Shown piece after piece: positions 1 to 7,705 of a stretch of 64,000 nucleotides of DNA (positions within the stretch are counted from its first letter, which is position 1; each line of letters starts with the position of its first letter). The DNA comes from Ilumatobacteraceae bacterium (lineage in GTDB: Bacteria > Actinomycetota > Acidimicrobiia > Acidimicrobiales > Ilumatobacteraceae). The stretch spans positions 1 to 64,000 of the forward strand of contig JAJTFJ010000006.1 of the NCBI GenBank assembly GCA_021298435.1, written 5' to 3'. Under the pieces are notes generated by a model. That model did not search any database. It had not been told where the DNA came from and saw only the letters and a list, made by a program, of their open reading frames with translations. The translations under genes were made by a program, and so were the position numbers.

Positions 1-285
1 GACGATCCCGAGAGCATCACCGTAGAAGGTCGGTCTCTTGTCGATGTGAGTGCTTGGGACGACGATGACATGCGGGAGTGGTTGCGGCGGTCGGTCAGAG
101 GAGTGTCTCACGCTGCCTCTTCATGCGCGCAAGCAGTTGATTCCGCAGGTCGGGTGCTTGGTCTTGACAATTGCTGGATTGCAGACGCCTCGGTATTGGC
201 TCATGTTGCGACAGAGACCCCTGCTGCACCTGTCACAATGGAGGCACTGCGTATCGCTCGCAACATCGGGGAGTCATTGTCATGA
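1..285 (+). CDS. GMC-family FAD oxidoreductase, C-terminal fragment (5' cut by window edge)
   Basis: The frame is open from base 1 to a TGA at 283-285, so this is the tail of a longer gene rather than the short GTG-started ORF in the track. The last 45 residues (GLDNCWIADASVLAHV, then PAAPVTMEALRIARNIGE) resemble the conserved end of glucose-methanol-choline oxidoreductases, where an N-x-x-x-x-D-A-S segment and a final helix complete the FAD-binding fold. The catalytic His pair and the N-terminal GxGxxG lie outside the window or are not clear, so the substrate cannot be guessed. It overlaps the next start codon in an ATGA arrangement, implying translational coupling with the MBL-fold hydrolase. 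Family assignment is moderately sure. Confidence 0.6.
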   Translation, partial: DDPESITVEGRSLVDVSAWDDDDMREWLRRSVRGVSHAASSCAQAVDSAGRVLGLDNCWIADASVLAHVATETPAAPVTMEALRIARNIGESLS

Positions 286-1214
286 GTTACACACTTGGTT
301 TACATGAAGTCGCTGAAGGCACTCATGCATATCTTCAGCCAGACGGCGGATGGGGTTGGTCGAATGCTGGCCTCGTCGTGGGTGACGGCGAGTCCTTACT
401 TGTGGACACTTTGTTCGACCTGAAGATCACTCAGCGCATGTTGGATTCAATGGCAAATGTGACTCGCGATGCAGGAATCAATACTGTCGTGAACACTCAC
501 GCCAATGGCGACCACTGTTATGGCAATCAGTTACTGAAGGGGTCACAGATCATCGCTTCTGCCGCAACTGCGCACGAGATGAGTGAAGTGCCACCCGCAA
601 TGCTCGCAGCATTGAATAAAGCACCTGGTGAAGTGGGCGACCTCTTCCGTCATTTCTTTGGCGAGTTTGAATTTGATGGCATCGAACCAGTTCTCCCCAC
701 ACAAACCTTCACGGGGCGTCATTCTTTCGAAGTAGGCGGACGCACTATTGAGTTAGTAGAAGTTGGCCCCGCTCACACGCAAGGTGACACCTTGGTATTC
801 GTTCCCGATGCAAAGACTGTGTACACCGGTGACATCTTGTTTATTGGCGGTACTCCTGTTGTGTGGGTGGGGCCGCTTGATAACTGGATTGCTGCATGCG
901 ATCTCATCTGTTCATCCGATGTTGATCACATTGTTCCAGGACACGGACCTCTGACCGACAAAGCAGGCGTTACCGCAATTCGTGATTACTTGGTGTACGT
1001 ACAAGGTGAAGCAGCAGAGCGATTCAATGGCGGGATGGATGCGTGGGATGCAGCACGCGATATTGCATTGAATGGATTTGAAAAGTGGGGAGAGTTTGGT
1101 CGACTAGCTGTCAATGTTGACACTGTGTATCGAACAATGGACCCATCACATAAGAGCCCTGATGTTGTTGAACAGTTCAGGCGGATGTTTGCTCTGGAGC
1201 AGCCGGGTCATTGA
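282..1214 (+). CDS. MBL-fold metallo-hydrolase with HxNxDH metal motif
   Basis: A 310-residue metallo-beta-lactamase-fold hydrolase. The start is the ATG at 282 in the ATGA overlap with the upstream gene; the longer track ORF from 171 lies inside the GMC gene in another frame. The metal motif is THANGDHCYG, so the second His of the usual HxHxDH is Asn, a variant seen in a recognised subgroup of MBL hydrolases. Later ligands are visible as GPAHTQGD, VYTGDILF and PGHGPLTD. Substrate is unknown; the coupling to an oxidoreductase suggests a catabolic step. The 3' end overlaps the convergent SURF1 gene by 38 bases. Confidence 0.85.
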   Translation: MSYTLGLHEVAEGTHAYLQPDGGWGWSNAGLVVGDGESLLVDTLFDLKITQRMLDSMANVTRDAGINTVVNTHANGDHCYGNQLLKGSQIIASAATAHEMSEVPPAMLAALNKAPGEVGDLFRHFFGEFEFDGIEPVLPTQTFTGRHSFEVGGRTIELVEVGPAHTQGDTLVFVPDAKTVYTGDILFIGGTPVVWVGPLDNWIAACDLICSSDVDHIVPGHGPLTDKAGVTAIRDYLVYVQGEAAERFNGGMDAWDAARDIALNGFEKWGEFGRLAVNVDTVYRTMDPSHKSPDVVEQFRRMFALEQPGH

Positions 1215-1926
1215 TCGGTTCGCGCAGCTTTTTCCGAACCACATAAATCCACCCAGTGAGTGCTGTCGCTGTAAAGAAGAACCACTGAAATGCGTAGGAC
1301 AAGTGAGATCCTTCGTCCAGTGTTGGGAGAGCGACAGGAGCCGGCCAGGACTCTTTTGATGCAGGATTTTCTGCAATGAGTTGCACGTAGTCATTGGTGA
1401 GGAGTTTGCTGTCGGTTGCGTTTGCAATGACTGGCAGATCAAAGCGTTGAAACTCTGTGCTATCCGGAGATGAGGAGTCAATGGCACCTACGGCACTACG
1501 TTTCTGTGTCTGTCGGACATAGCCAAGTATCTGAAGAGTCCCAGTTGGGGCCGGTGGGTTCGACGTGGCGAGCGGCACGAAACCTCTGTTGACGAGCACC
1601 ACTTGACCGTTTGTCGTGATGAATGGAATTGCTGAGTTGTAACCAGCAGCACCATCAAGCGATCTGTTGATAATGGTGATGGCATCCTTGGATGAGTATT
1701 CACCCTTCAAGACAACCTTTGACCACTCTGGTCCGAGTGCATCAAAGGCAGTGGTAGGAGACAAGTCAACAGCAGGGCGCTGTATCTGCGCGTTGATGGA
1801 TTCATTCCGAGTCTTTTTTGCATCTAGTCGGTTCAACTGCCAGAACCCAAGATTGACCATGAGCAAGATCAGGAGAGCAACGGACACGTGCACAAGAATC
1901 CAGCGGGGGGCGAAGAGACGACGCAT
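1177..1926 (-). CDS. SURF1 family cytochrome oxidase biogenesis protein
   Basis: A 249-residue membrane protein with the SURF1 layout: a short basic N-terminus (MRRLFAPRWILVH), a first membrane helix at about residues 11-30 ending near GFWQLNRLDAKK, a long extracytoplasmic domain, and a second helix near 210-232 (AFQWFFFTATALTGWIYVV). SURF1 proteins assist haem a insertion or assembly of aa3-type cytochrome c oxidase. The W-Q-L-x-R-L segment after helix 1 is typical. The gene is convergent with the MBL hydrolase and divergent from the APH fragment; its start codon lies 26 bases from the point where that homology begins. A possible -10 TAGCGT lies 9 bases upstream of the ATG. Confidence 0.85.
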   Translation of the reverse strand: MRRLFAPRWILVHVSVALLILLMVNLGFWQLNRLDAKKTRNESINAQIQRPAVDLSPTTAFDALGPEWSKVVLKGEYSSKDAITIINRSLDGAAGYNSAIPFITTNGQVVLVNRGFVPLATSNPPAPTGTLQILGYVRQTQKRSAVGAIDSSSPDSTEFQRFDLPVIANATDSKLLTNDYVQLIAENPASKESWPAPVALPTLDEGSHLSYAFQWFFFTATALTGWIYVVRKKLREPINDPAAPEQTSA

Positions 1927-1952
1927 TACTTCTGAACGCTATCGGACATGGC

Positions 1953-2840
1953 GTGGGGGCTGCATCACCTGACCCGACGAGTCGTGCAACCGGAGTCAGT
2001 CTGCGTAACTATGAGCGCGAAGTGAAGTTCTACAACGAAATAGTCGGCACATTAGATGTGAGATCTCCGCGCTGTTGGTTTGCTGACTGGCACGAAGCCA
2101 ATGGTGACATTGCAATAGTCCTCGAAGACATGGCTCCGTCGGAACAGGGAGACCAGATTGATGGTTGTGGTCTTGAACATGCTGTTCTTGCAGTGGATCA
2201 ATTGGTGAAGATGCAAGGTCCTCGGTGGGGCGATGATTCATTATCTGATGTTGATTGGCTACAACGTCGAGATGCCGCAGATGCCGAGAGATTGTCGGGA
2301 TTAATTGGAATGGTCTTGCCAGGTTTCTTGGCAACGTATACCGACGCAATCCTGAGAGATGTCGGTCAACAGGGACTTGACTTCATTGCAACACTGGCTG
2401 AAAAGATTCCCGCCTACATTGCGGCAAAGGATGCTCCGTTTACGGTAACCCACGGCGATTATCGACTCGACAACCTTTTGTTTGCAACTACGTCGGATGG
2501 CGTTCCCTGTGCGGTCGTCGACTGGCAGACACCGGGCCATGGCAATGGTGTCTCCGATTTGGCGTATTTCATTGGGGCTGGTCTGCTCCCTGATGCGCGT
2601 CGCCAATTCGAATGGCAGTTGGTGGACCAATACATTGCTGGCTTGGAGTCGTATGGGCACGCGATCAATCACGAGTGGGTCAAGAACCATTATCGCCGCG
2701 AAGCTATTTCCGGAGTGATCATGGCAATCGTTGCGTCACAGATCGTTGGTCGGACCGAACGCGGCGACAAGATGTTTGAGGTCATGGCGACTCGCCACCT
2801 TCTGCAAGGAATTGAGAACGGGGCTCTTTCCACCTTCTAG
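1953..2840 (+). CDS. Aminoglycoside-phosphotransferase-like kinase, N-lobe missing (likely truncated gene)
   Basis: The 295-residue ORF carries an intact APH-type C-lobe: the Brenner/catalytic loop VTHGDYRLDNLLF and the metal-binding VVDWQTPGHGN. These enzymes phosphorylate small molecules, and actinobacterial members often sit near lipid genes. Homology starts abruptly at SPDPTSRATGVSLRNYERE, a segment that in full-length relatives follows about 80 residues of N-lobe with the ATP-binding Lys. Here the frame upstream only runs antisense through the SURF1 start, with no recognisable N-lobe in any frame. The GTG at 1953 is the track start and may not be used. I infer a 5' deletion or fusion breakpoint near 1950, leaving a pseudogene or a lone C-lobe. 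Confidence 0.6.
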   Translation: MGAASPDPTSRATGVSLRNYEREVKFYNEIVGTLDVRSPRCWFADWHEANGDIAIVLEDMAPSEQGDQIDGCGLEHAVLAVDQLVKMQGPRWGDDSLSDVDWLQRRDAADAERLSGLIGMVLPGFLATYTDAILRDVGQQGLDFIATLAEKIPAYIAAKDAPFTVTHGDYRLDNLLFATTSDGVPCAVVDWQTPGHGNGVSDLAYFIGAGLLPDARRQFEWQLVDQYIAGLESYGHAINHEWVKNHYRREAISGVIMAIVASQIVGRTERGDKMFEVMATRHLLQGIENGALSTF

Positions 2841-2849
2841 TTCGGTGTG

Positions 2850-2903
2850 TGGACAGCGCGTCCGTTATTGCTACGGTTCGGTAGTGGCATTGGGGGCAAT
2901 GCC
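2850..2903 (+). promoter_or_regulatory. Promoter and palindrome before the FadD19-like gene
   Basis: TGGACA (2850-2855), a 16-base spacer and TACGGT (2872-2877) form a plausible sigma-70-type promoter. Downstream, GGCATTG-GGGG-CAATGCC (2886-2903) is a perfect 7-bp inverted repeat just before the Shine-Dalgarno-like AAGGGGG, placed where a repressor such as a TetR-family protein could block transcription. The operator role is inference. Confidence 0.45.
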
Positions 2904-2919
2904 AAGGGGGTAGAGAATC

Positions 2920-4542
2920 ATGTGGAACTACGCACAACTGTGGACCGGAATCGCTAAAGCGGACCCGAAGAGGCCAGCTCAGATTTTTGGTGATCTCACG
3001 TATTCGTGGGGTGAATTCCATCAGCGATCAAATGCACTTGCAGTGGACATGGCCATGGCAGGGTTATCGCACCAATCAAAGGTGGCGTTGTATCTCTATA
3101 ACTGCCCGGAATATCTCGAGGGAACTTTCGGAGCATGGCTTGGCGGATATGTGCCAGTGAATACCAACTATCGCTACGGCCCAGAAGAGATTCTGTATCT
3201 GTTTGATAACTCAGATGCAGAAGCCGTTGTCTTCCATGCAGTATTCACTGATTTGATTGAGCAAGTTCGCAACCGACTTCCACTTGTGAAGCGGTGGTAC
3301 ATGGTTGCCGATGAGTCGGGCAACGCTCTTCCGTCGTGGGCCGTTGATTACACATCTGTTGTGTCCCAGGTGCACGATGATCTTGTGCCATCGACGCCTC
3401 TTTCGGGGGACGACATGTTGTTCCTCTACACAGGTGGCACCACGGGCATGCCCAAGGGTGTGATGTGGAGACAAGAAGACTTGTTGAGTGTTCTTGGACG
3501 TGGCGGCAACGCTGTCTTGCAAGTTGCACCGGGAGAATCAGTTGAGGAACTGATTGCACGCATTACTCCTGGCGACAAGGGCACCATCGCTTTGATCGCA
3601 TGTCCTCTCATGCACGGCACGGGTCAGTTCTCCGCCTTCATCACGTTGGCAATGGGCGGCTGCGTTCTCACGATGCCGAACAGAAACTTTGATCCTGCAA
3701 AATTGTGGGAAACCGTTGAGAAGGACTCCGTCAATTCCATTGTGATTGTCGGTCAAGCATTTGCTGGCCCACTTCTTGAATCACTCGATGCGAATCCCGG
3801 CAAATGGAATCTCTCTTCGGTCGTGCAGATGGGCTCTTCTGGCGTGATGTGGAGTCAGGAGAATAAAGAAGGACTGCTTGAACACATCCCTCAAATGTTC
3901 ATCACTGACAGCTTCGGCTCATCGGAAGCGGTGGGAATGGGTGGTTCAGTTGCTGCAAAGGGTGTTCCTGCGAAAACAGCTCAGTTTGCGCTGGGACCGA
4001 ATTGCGTTGTGTTCACAGAAGAAGGCACTCGTGTTGTCCCTGGCAGTGGCGAGCGTGGTCTTGTTGCAGTAGGTGGCGCTATTCCAATGGGCTATTACAA
4101 AGACGAAGTGAAATCGGCTCAGACATTCCGCATATTCGAAGGACTTCGTTGGACCGTTCCAGGAGACTGGGCAGAGGTCAACGCCGATGGAACTCTTCAC
4201 CTCTTGGGTCGTGGCTCTGTGTGCATCAATACGGGTGGAGAAAAAGTCTTCCCGGAGGAAGTCGAAGAGTGCGTGAAGACTCACATTTCTGTACGCGATG
4301 CAGTAGCGGTGGGAATTCCCGACAAGCGCTTTGGTGAGACAATCTGTGCTGTCGTTGAGGCAGAGCCAGGACACGAGCCTGACCTCGGCACTCTGAGCGA
4401 TCACGTGAAGAGCAGGCTCGCTGCCTACAAGGCTCCGCGCAATGTAGTGGTGGTGTCTACCATCGGTCGAGCCCCTAATGGCAAGGTCGACTACAAGCGT
4501 CTCAAGAAGCATGCGATGGACACCCTTGGGGTGTCTGAATAA
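2920..4542 (+). CDS. Acyl-CoA synthetase (AMP-forming), FadD19-like
   Basis: A 540-residue adenylate-forming enzyme that would activate a fatty or steroid side-chain acid to its CoA thioester. The P-loop-like motif YTGGTTGMPKGVMW (about residue 170) with GG in place of SG and the following WRQED is the form I associate with mycobacterial FadD19 and relatives acting on sterol side chains. Other motifs: TDSFGSSEAVG (A5 region), VPGDWAEVNADG and LLGRGSVCINTGGEKVFPEE (hinge), and a C-terminal PNGKVDYKRL with the catalytic Lys. An AAGGGGG ribosome site precedes the ATG. It stands alone between the APH fragment and metX. Substrate specificity is inferred only from motif resemblance. Confidence 0.85.
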   Translation: MWNYAQLWTGIAKADPKRPAQIFGDLTYSWGEFHQRSNALAVDMAMAGLSHQSKVALYLYNCPEYLEGTFGAWLGGYVPVNTNYRYGPEEILYLFDNSDAEAVVFHAVFTDLIEQVRNRLPLVKRWYMVADESGNALPSWAVDYTSVVSQVHDDLVPSTPLSGDDMLFLYTGGTTGMPKGVMWRQEDLLSVLGRGGNAVLQVAPGESVEELIARITPGDKGTIALIACPLMHGTGQFSAFITLAMGGCVLTMPNRNFDPAKLWETVEKDSVNSIVIVGQAFAGPLLESLDANPGKWNLSSVVQMGSSGVMWSQENKEGLLEHIPQMFITDSFGSSEAVGMGGSVAAKGVPAKTAQFALGPNCVVFTEEGTRVVPGSGERGLVAVGGAIPMGYYKDEVKSAQTFRIFEGLRWTVPGDWAEVNADGTLHLLGRGSVCINTGGEKVFPEEVEECVKTHISVRDAVAVGIPDKRFGETICAVVEAEPGHEPDLGTLSDHVKSRLAAYKAPRNVVVVSTIGRAPNGKVDYKRLKKHAMDTLGVSE

Positions 4543-4548
4543 TTACCC

Positions 4549-4576
4549 TTGTGTGACTGGTTTCGACCGCTATCCT
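4549..4576 (+). promoter_or_regulatory. Putative promoter of riboswitch-metX transcript
   Basis: TTGTGT (4549-4554), a 16-base gap and TATCCT (4571-4576) lie just before the riboswitch, so transcription would begin at about 4583 and include the whole aptamer. Assigned by position and consensus only. Confidence 0.45.
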
Positions 4577-4586
4577 TGCGAAAAGC

Positions 4587-4710
4587 ATTAGGAGTGACCA
4601 GATGGTCCGGCAACCGGGGTGATACCGCACGGTGCCTCCTCATCGAAAGATGAGGGATGTGGTCCCACGTAGTGGGGCAACAGGCTTCTCCTTTCCTACT
4701 GCGAATGCAT
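4587..4710 (+). ncRNA. SAM-I/IV-type riboswitch upstream of metX
   Basis: The leader contains the core of the SAM-I/SAM-IV clan: TGGTCCGGCAACCGGGGT (4604-4621), then CACGGTGCC, a small hairpin CTCATCGAAAGATGAG, and a returning TGTGGTCCCA that can pair back with GACCA at the 5' side. The CCGGCAACC plus GGTGCC combination is closer to the actinobacterial SAM-IV or SAM-I/IV-variant class than to classical SAM-I. It lies immediately before homoserine O-acetyltransferase, a standard target for S-adenosylmethionine feedback. No strong poly-U hairpin is visible before the start, so control is probably translational, by masking the AAGGAG at 4721. Boundaries are approximate. Confidence 0.75.
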
Positions 4711-4732
4711 AGAGAGTCGAAAGGAGTGCCCA

Positions 4733-5917
4733 GTGAGTAATGATCGCCATAGCGACAAGCCATATCCCGCTACGGGCGCGTGGACTCCTGATCAGCCAGT
4801 TGGCGACCGTTTGTTTCATACATTCGCGACGGATCGTCCGTTTTCGTTAGAGGGTGGTGGTTCCTTACGGAACGTCACCATTGCATACGAAACATGGGGC
4901 ACTCTCAATGAAGATGCATCGAATGCAATTCTTGTGTGTCACGCGTGGACAGGGGATAGCCATGCGGCAGGTCGCAGCGGCAAGGGCCATTCCGACAACG
5001 GATGGTGGGACGGATTAATCGGTCCTGGCCATGCAATTGATACCAACAAGTTCTTCGTTGTGTGTTCGAACGTTTTAGGTGGCTGTCAGGGTTCTACTGG
5101 GCCGTCATCTCTGCATCCTGATGATGGAAAGCCGTATGGACTTCGTTTTCCGGTCGTCACTATTCGCGACATGGTGCGCGCACAAGGTCATTTAGCCGAT
5201 GCACTAGGTGTGAAGAGTTGGCGTGCCGTCATCGGTGGATCAATGGGTGGAATGCAAGCTCTTGAATGGGCAATTCTTTTTCCTGATCGAGTTCGAGCAT
5301 TGGTTGCTATTGCAACAAGCATTGAAGCAAGTGCGCAACAAATTGCGTGGGGTTCGATCGGTAGACGTGCGCTGCTGATGGACCCTGCATATAACAATGG
5401 CGATTACTACGACGCAGAACCAGATTGCGGACCATGGAATGGGCTCTCGGTTGCGCGCATGATTGCACAAGTCACTTTCAGAACCGACACGCGTTTCAAC
5501 GAAAAATTCGGCCGCAAGTTAGTGAACAAGAACTTTCACTCAGACGGCATTGATCTCTTTTCTCAGTTTGATGTTGAGGGGTACCTCGGTCATCATGGCG
5601 ACCGCTTAGTTCGTCGATTTGATGCCAATAGCTATCTGTACATCGGCAAAGCGATGGACTTGCATGACGTTAGTCGCGGACGTGGGTCAACCGAGTTGGC
5701 AATGGCTCGCATTAAGGCGCCGACCTTGACGATGAGTATTGATTCGGACATCTTGTATCCGGCCTATCAGCAAGAAATCATTCAGCAGTTGTTAAAGAAT
5801 GCTGACCCACGGAATCGGCATGAGACCGTGAGCAGCATTGAAGGCCATGACGGTTTCCTCATGGAAACTGTTGCGGTCGGTTTTCATATCGCCCAGTTCC
5901 TTGCAGAGACCGACTAG
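4733..5917 (+). CDS. metX: Homoserine O-acetyltransferase (methionine biosynthesis)
   Basis: A 394-residue alpha/beta-hydrolase-fold acyltransferase, the usual length for MetX, which acetylates homoserine as the first committed step of methionine synthesis. Typical segments are VTIAYETWGTLNED, NVLGGCQGSTGPSS, the nucleophile elbow VIGGSMGGMQALEWA (Ser near residue 169), the late Asp in MSIDSDILYP and the His in SSIEGHDGFLME. The start is the GTG at 4733, 6 bases after AAGGAG. An upstream SAM-type riboswitch supports the pathway assignment. Some MetX-fold enzymes use succinyl-CoA; residues deciding this were not resolved, so acetyl-CoA is the default from family knowledge. Confidence 0.92.
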   Translation: MSNDRHSDKPYPATGAWTPDQPVGDRLFHTFATDRPFSLEGGGSLRNVTIAYETWGTLNEDASNAILVCHAWTGDSHAAGRSGKGHSDNGWWDGLIGPGHAIDTNKFFVVCSNVLGGCQGSTGPSSLHPDDGKPYGLRFPVVTIRDMVRAQGHLADALGVKSWRAVIGGSMGGMQALEWAILFPDRVRALVAIATSIEASAQQIAWGSIGRRALLMDPAYNNGDYYDAEPDCGPWNGLSVARMIAQVTFRTDTRFNEKFGRKLVNKNFHSDGIDLFSQFDVEGYLGHHGDRLVRRFDANSYLYIGKAMDLHDVSRGRGSTELAMARIKAPTLTMSIDSDILYPAYQQEIIQQLLKNADPRNRHETVSSIEGHDGFLMETVAVGFHIAQFLAETD

Positions 5918-5946
5918 CCCCCGCGTGGGGTCTGTGGCGTGGAAGA

Positions 5947-6354
5947 ATGGGAACAATGAACGTCGTGACCGTCCTTTCCTCCAGTGTGGGCATCAACCTC
6001 ATTGGCGGCGGTCTCATCCTTGTTGGCATCATTCTCTTGGGTGTCACTCTTTCCTTCTGGAAGGCAGCAGTGGAAGACCCTGAGGTACTGGCGCCATTGG
6101 AAGTGATGGCTGACCGTCGATTCGCACGCGCAGACGACACACATCGACTTGCACTGCTCAACAGTGTGCGCCCTGAAGGTGCAGACCCTGTTGTCCATCA
6201 TGTCTCGCCAGCAATGCTGGCGCGTGAGCCCATCAGTGAGCCAAAGCGCCCATATCGTGATCCTTTCAACCATGCTGATGACTCTGTCGATGTCGTAGAG
6301 AACACCGCTGTCATCATTGACCCGCTACTCAACATGAACCAGGAGAAGTACTAA
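5947..6354 (+). CDS. Small single-pass membrane protein, function unknown
   Basis: A 135-residue protein with one strong membrane helix at about residues 15-38 (GINLIGGGLILVGIILLG) followed by a charged cytoplasmic-looking tail rich in Asp, Arg and Pro. I do not recognise the family. Its stop overlaps the next start (TAATG), so it is translated with the 73-residue gene and then the DMT exporter. An alternative ATG lies three codons in (MNVVTVLSS). Confidence 0.6.
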   Translation: MGTMNVVTVLSSSVGINLIGGGLILVGIILLGVTLSFWKAAVEDPEVLAPLEVMADRRFARADDTHRLALLNSVRPEGADPVVHHVSPAMLAREPISEPKRPYRDPFNHADDSVDVVENTAVIIDPLLNMNQEKY

Positions 6355-6575
6355 TGGCTGCCTTTGATCCAAATGAAATGATTGCTCGATTCAAAGATCG
6401 TGCCGCTGCAGTGCGTAAGCGCCCTTTGCCACCGGTTGCAGGTGAAGAGCGTCAGTTGTTTATCGCTAATGCTGAAACAGATTTTCGTGACTTCGCAATT
6501 ATCAGCGATGCTGTCGCTTCCATTGAAGACGGCATTTTGACATTGCGGATTGATCTCAACCCTCCTGCTCAGTGA
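6354..6575 (+). CDS. Conserved-looking 73-residue protein, function unknown
   Basis: A short acidic/basic protein (MAAFDPNEMIARFKDRAAAVRKR...) without a membrane segment or a motif I recognise. Its reality is supported by tight packing: the ATG overlaps the upstream stop by one base with AGGAGAA nearby, and its TGA overlaps the GTG of the next gene (GTGA). The N-terminal half looks like an amphipathic helix; the C-terminal half has alternating hydrophobics suggestive of beta strands (IEDGILTLRIDLN). Confidence 0.6.
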   Translation: MAAFDPNEMIARFKDRAAAVRKRPLPPVAGEERQLFIANAETDFRDFAIISDAVASIEDGILTLRIDLNPPAQ

Positions 6576-7498
6576 CATCGTCGTTCGCCTCGGCGAAGCA
6601 GAACTTCCGTCAACGCGATGACATTCATGTCATCGCAGCACTGACTGCAGTTTTTGCCTGGGGTATTGGCCCCATTTTCAACAAGACGATGAGTGTTGAC
6701 GCTTCAGCAATTGTCTTTTATCGCATCCTCGTGGGTGCACCGTTGATGTTCGCAATGGCGATGATGACAGGCGGTCACGTATCACTAGCGTTGATGAAGC
6801 GCACTGCATTGCCTGGAATCTTGTTCGCACTTTCGATGATTACTGGCTTCGCATCGGTCATGATGACATCAATTGCGAATGCCACATTGATTACTACGTT
6901 GCAGCCAGTCCTAGTTCTTCTCATTGCTCCGAAGATGTTTGGCGAGAAGCTTCGTCCACGTCAGTTGTTGTATTCGGCGTGTGCGCTAGTCGGTGTTTTG
7001 CTTGTTGTCCTGGCAGCGGCATCCACAAGCGGCGCTCATCTCAGTGGGGACTTGCTCTCTGTCGCGAACGTCTGCATTTGGACTGGGTACTTTGTGTTAT
7101 CCAAGAAGCGCAGACTCGCGGGTGTTCACTCGTGGTCGTATTTGGCAGCTGTCTTCATGTGGAGCGCGATTGTTGTCTTGCCATACGGAATGATCTTCAG
7201 CAGCGATCTTGGCAACATGACGGATGGCGACTGGGGACGCATTGTTGCGATGGCAATCGGGCCAGGAATCGTCGGGCACGGGCTCATGACGTGGGCGCAG
7301 AGTCATGTCGATGTCACGCTTGCATCGCTGCTGGGCCTCTTGAGCCCCGTGATTTCAACAGGGCTGGCATGGATCATCTTGGACCAGAATTTGACCATGT
7401 GGCAGTCCGTAGGGGCAGCCGTGGTCTTGGTTTCCTTGGCGTATCTCGTGCAGGAGCAGCGCACACCGGCTGAGGCTTCACTAGGTCACGAGGTCTAG
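6572..7498 (+). CDS. DMT-superfamily (EamA) transporter
   Basis: A 308-residue, roughly ten-helix inner-membrane protein with two EamA repeats. The first repeat opens with VIAALTAVFAWGIGPIFNKTM and includes FYRILVGAP and TLITTLQPVLVLLIAPKMFGEKL; the second has ANVCIWTGYFVLSKKRR and ends with ASLLGLLSPVISTGLAWIILDQ. EamA proteins usually export amino acids or other metabolites. It is the last gene of a three-gene overlapping set, with the GTG at 6572 inside the previous stop. Substrate unknown. Confidence 0.85.
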   Translation: MTSSFASAKQNFRQRDDIHVIAALTAVFAWGIGPIFNKTMSVDASAIVFYRILVGAPLMFAMAMMTGGHVSLALMKRTALPGILFALSMITGFASVMMTSIANATLITTLQPVLVLLIAPKMFGEKLRPRQLLYSACALVGVLLVVLAAASTSGAHLSGDLLSVANVCIWTGYFVLSKKRRLAGVHSWSYLAAVFMWSAIVVLPYGMIFSSDLGNMTDGDWGRIVAMAIGPGIVGHGLMTWAQSHVDVTLASLLGLLSPVISTGLAWIILDQNLTMWQSVGAAVVLVSLAYLVQEQRTPAEASLGHEV

Positions 7499-7504
7499 AC
7501 CCCG

Positions 7505-7532
7505 TTGCAGTTAACGCCCATCTCGCTAGGAT
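7505..7532 (+). promoter_or_regulatory. Promoter of tRNA-Gly
   Basis: TTGCAG (7505-7510), a 16-base spacer and TAGGAT (7527-7532), about 13 bases before the mature tRNA 5' end. Confidence 0.55.
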
Positions 7533-7545
7533 GAGGGGCACACAT

Positions 7546-7621
7546 GCGGATGTGGCTCAGTTGGTAGAGCATCACCTTGCCAAGGTGAGGGTCGCGAGTT
7601 CGAATCTCGTCATCCGCTCCA
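7546..7621 (+). tRNA. tRNA-Gly(GCC)
   Basis: A full cloverleaf can be drawn: acceptor GCGGATG/CATCCGC, D-arm GCTC...GAGC, anticodon stem TCACC/GGTGA around loop TTGCCAA (anticodon GCC), T-arm GCGAG-TTCGAAT-CTCGT, discriminator T and an encoded CCA (7619-7621). It is followed directly by an intrinsic terminator. Confidence 0.95.
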
Positions 7622-7622
7622 A

Positions 7623-7648
7623 AGGGCGCCCTTCGGGGCGCCTTTTTC
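7623..7648 (+). terminator. Rho-independent terminator after tRNA-Gly
   Basis: GGCGCCC (7625-7631), a TTCG tetraloop, GGGCGCC (7636-7642) and a run of five T residues. The flanking A residues extend pairing with the T-run. A textbook terminator. Confidence 0.9.
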
Positions 7649-7671
7649 TGTTCCCGGCCCGGATCTTTGAC

Positions 7672-7705
7672 CTTGTTAGGTGGCGAGGTTCTTGTTAGGT
7701 GGCGA
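7672..7705. repeat. 19-bp tandem duplication at a gene end
   Basis: CTTGTTAGGTGGCGA occurs at 7672-7686 and again at 7691-7705, a period of 19 bases with GGTT between. The second copy holds the stop codon of the minus-strand 94-residue gene, the first lies just beyond it. It looks like a recent slippage duplication that does not change the protein. Confidence 0.7.

Noticed and set aside
1667-1972. Plus-strand ORF that might supply the missing N-lobe of the APH-like kinase
   Set aside because: It is antisense to SURF1 and shows no ATP-binding Lys or N-lobe pattern, and is in a different frame from the C-lobe.
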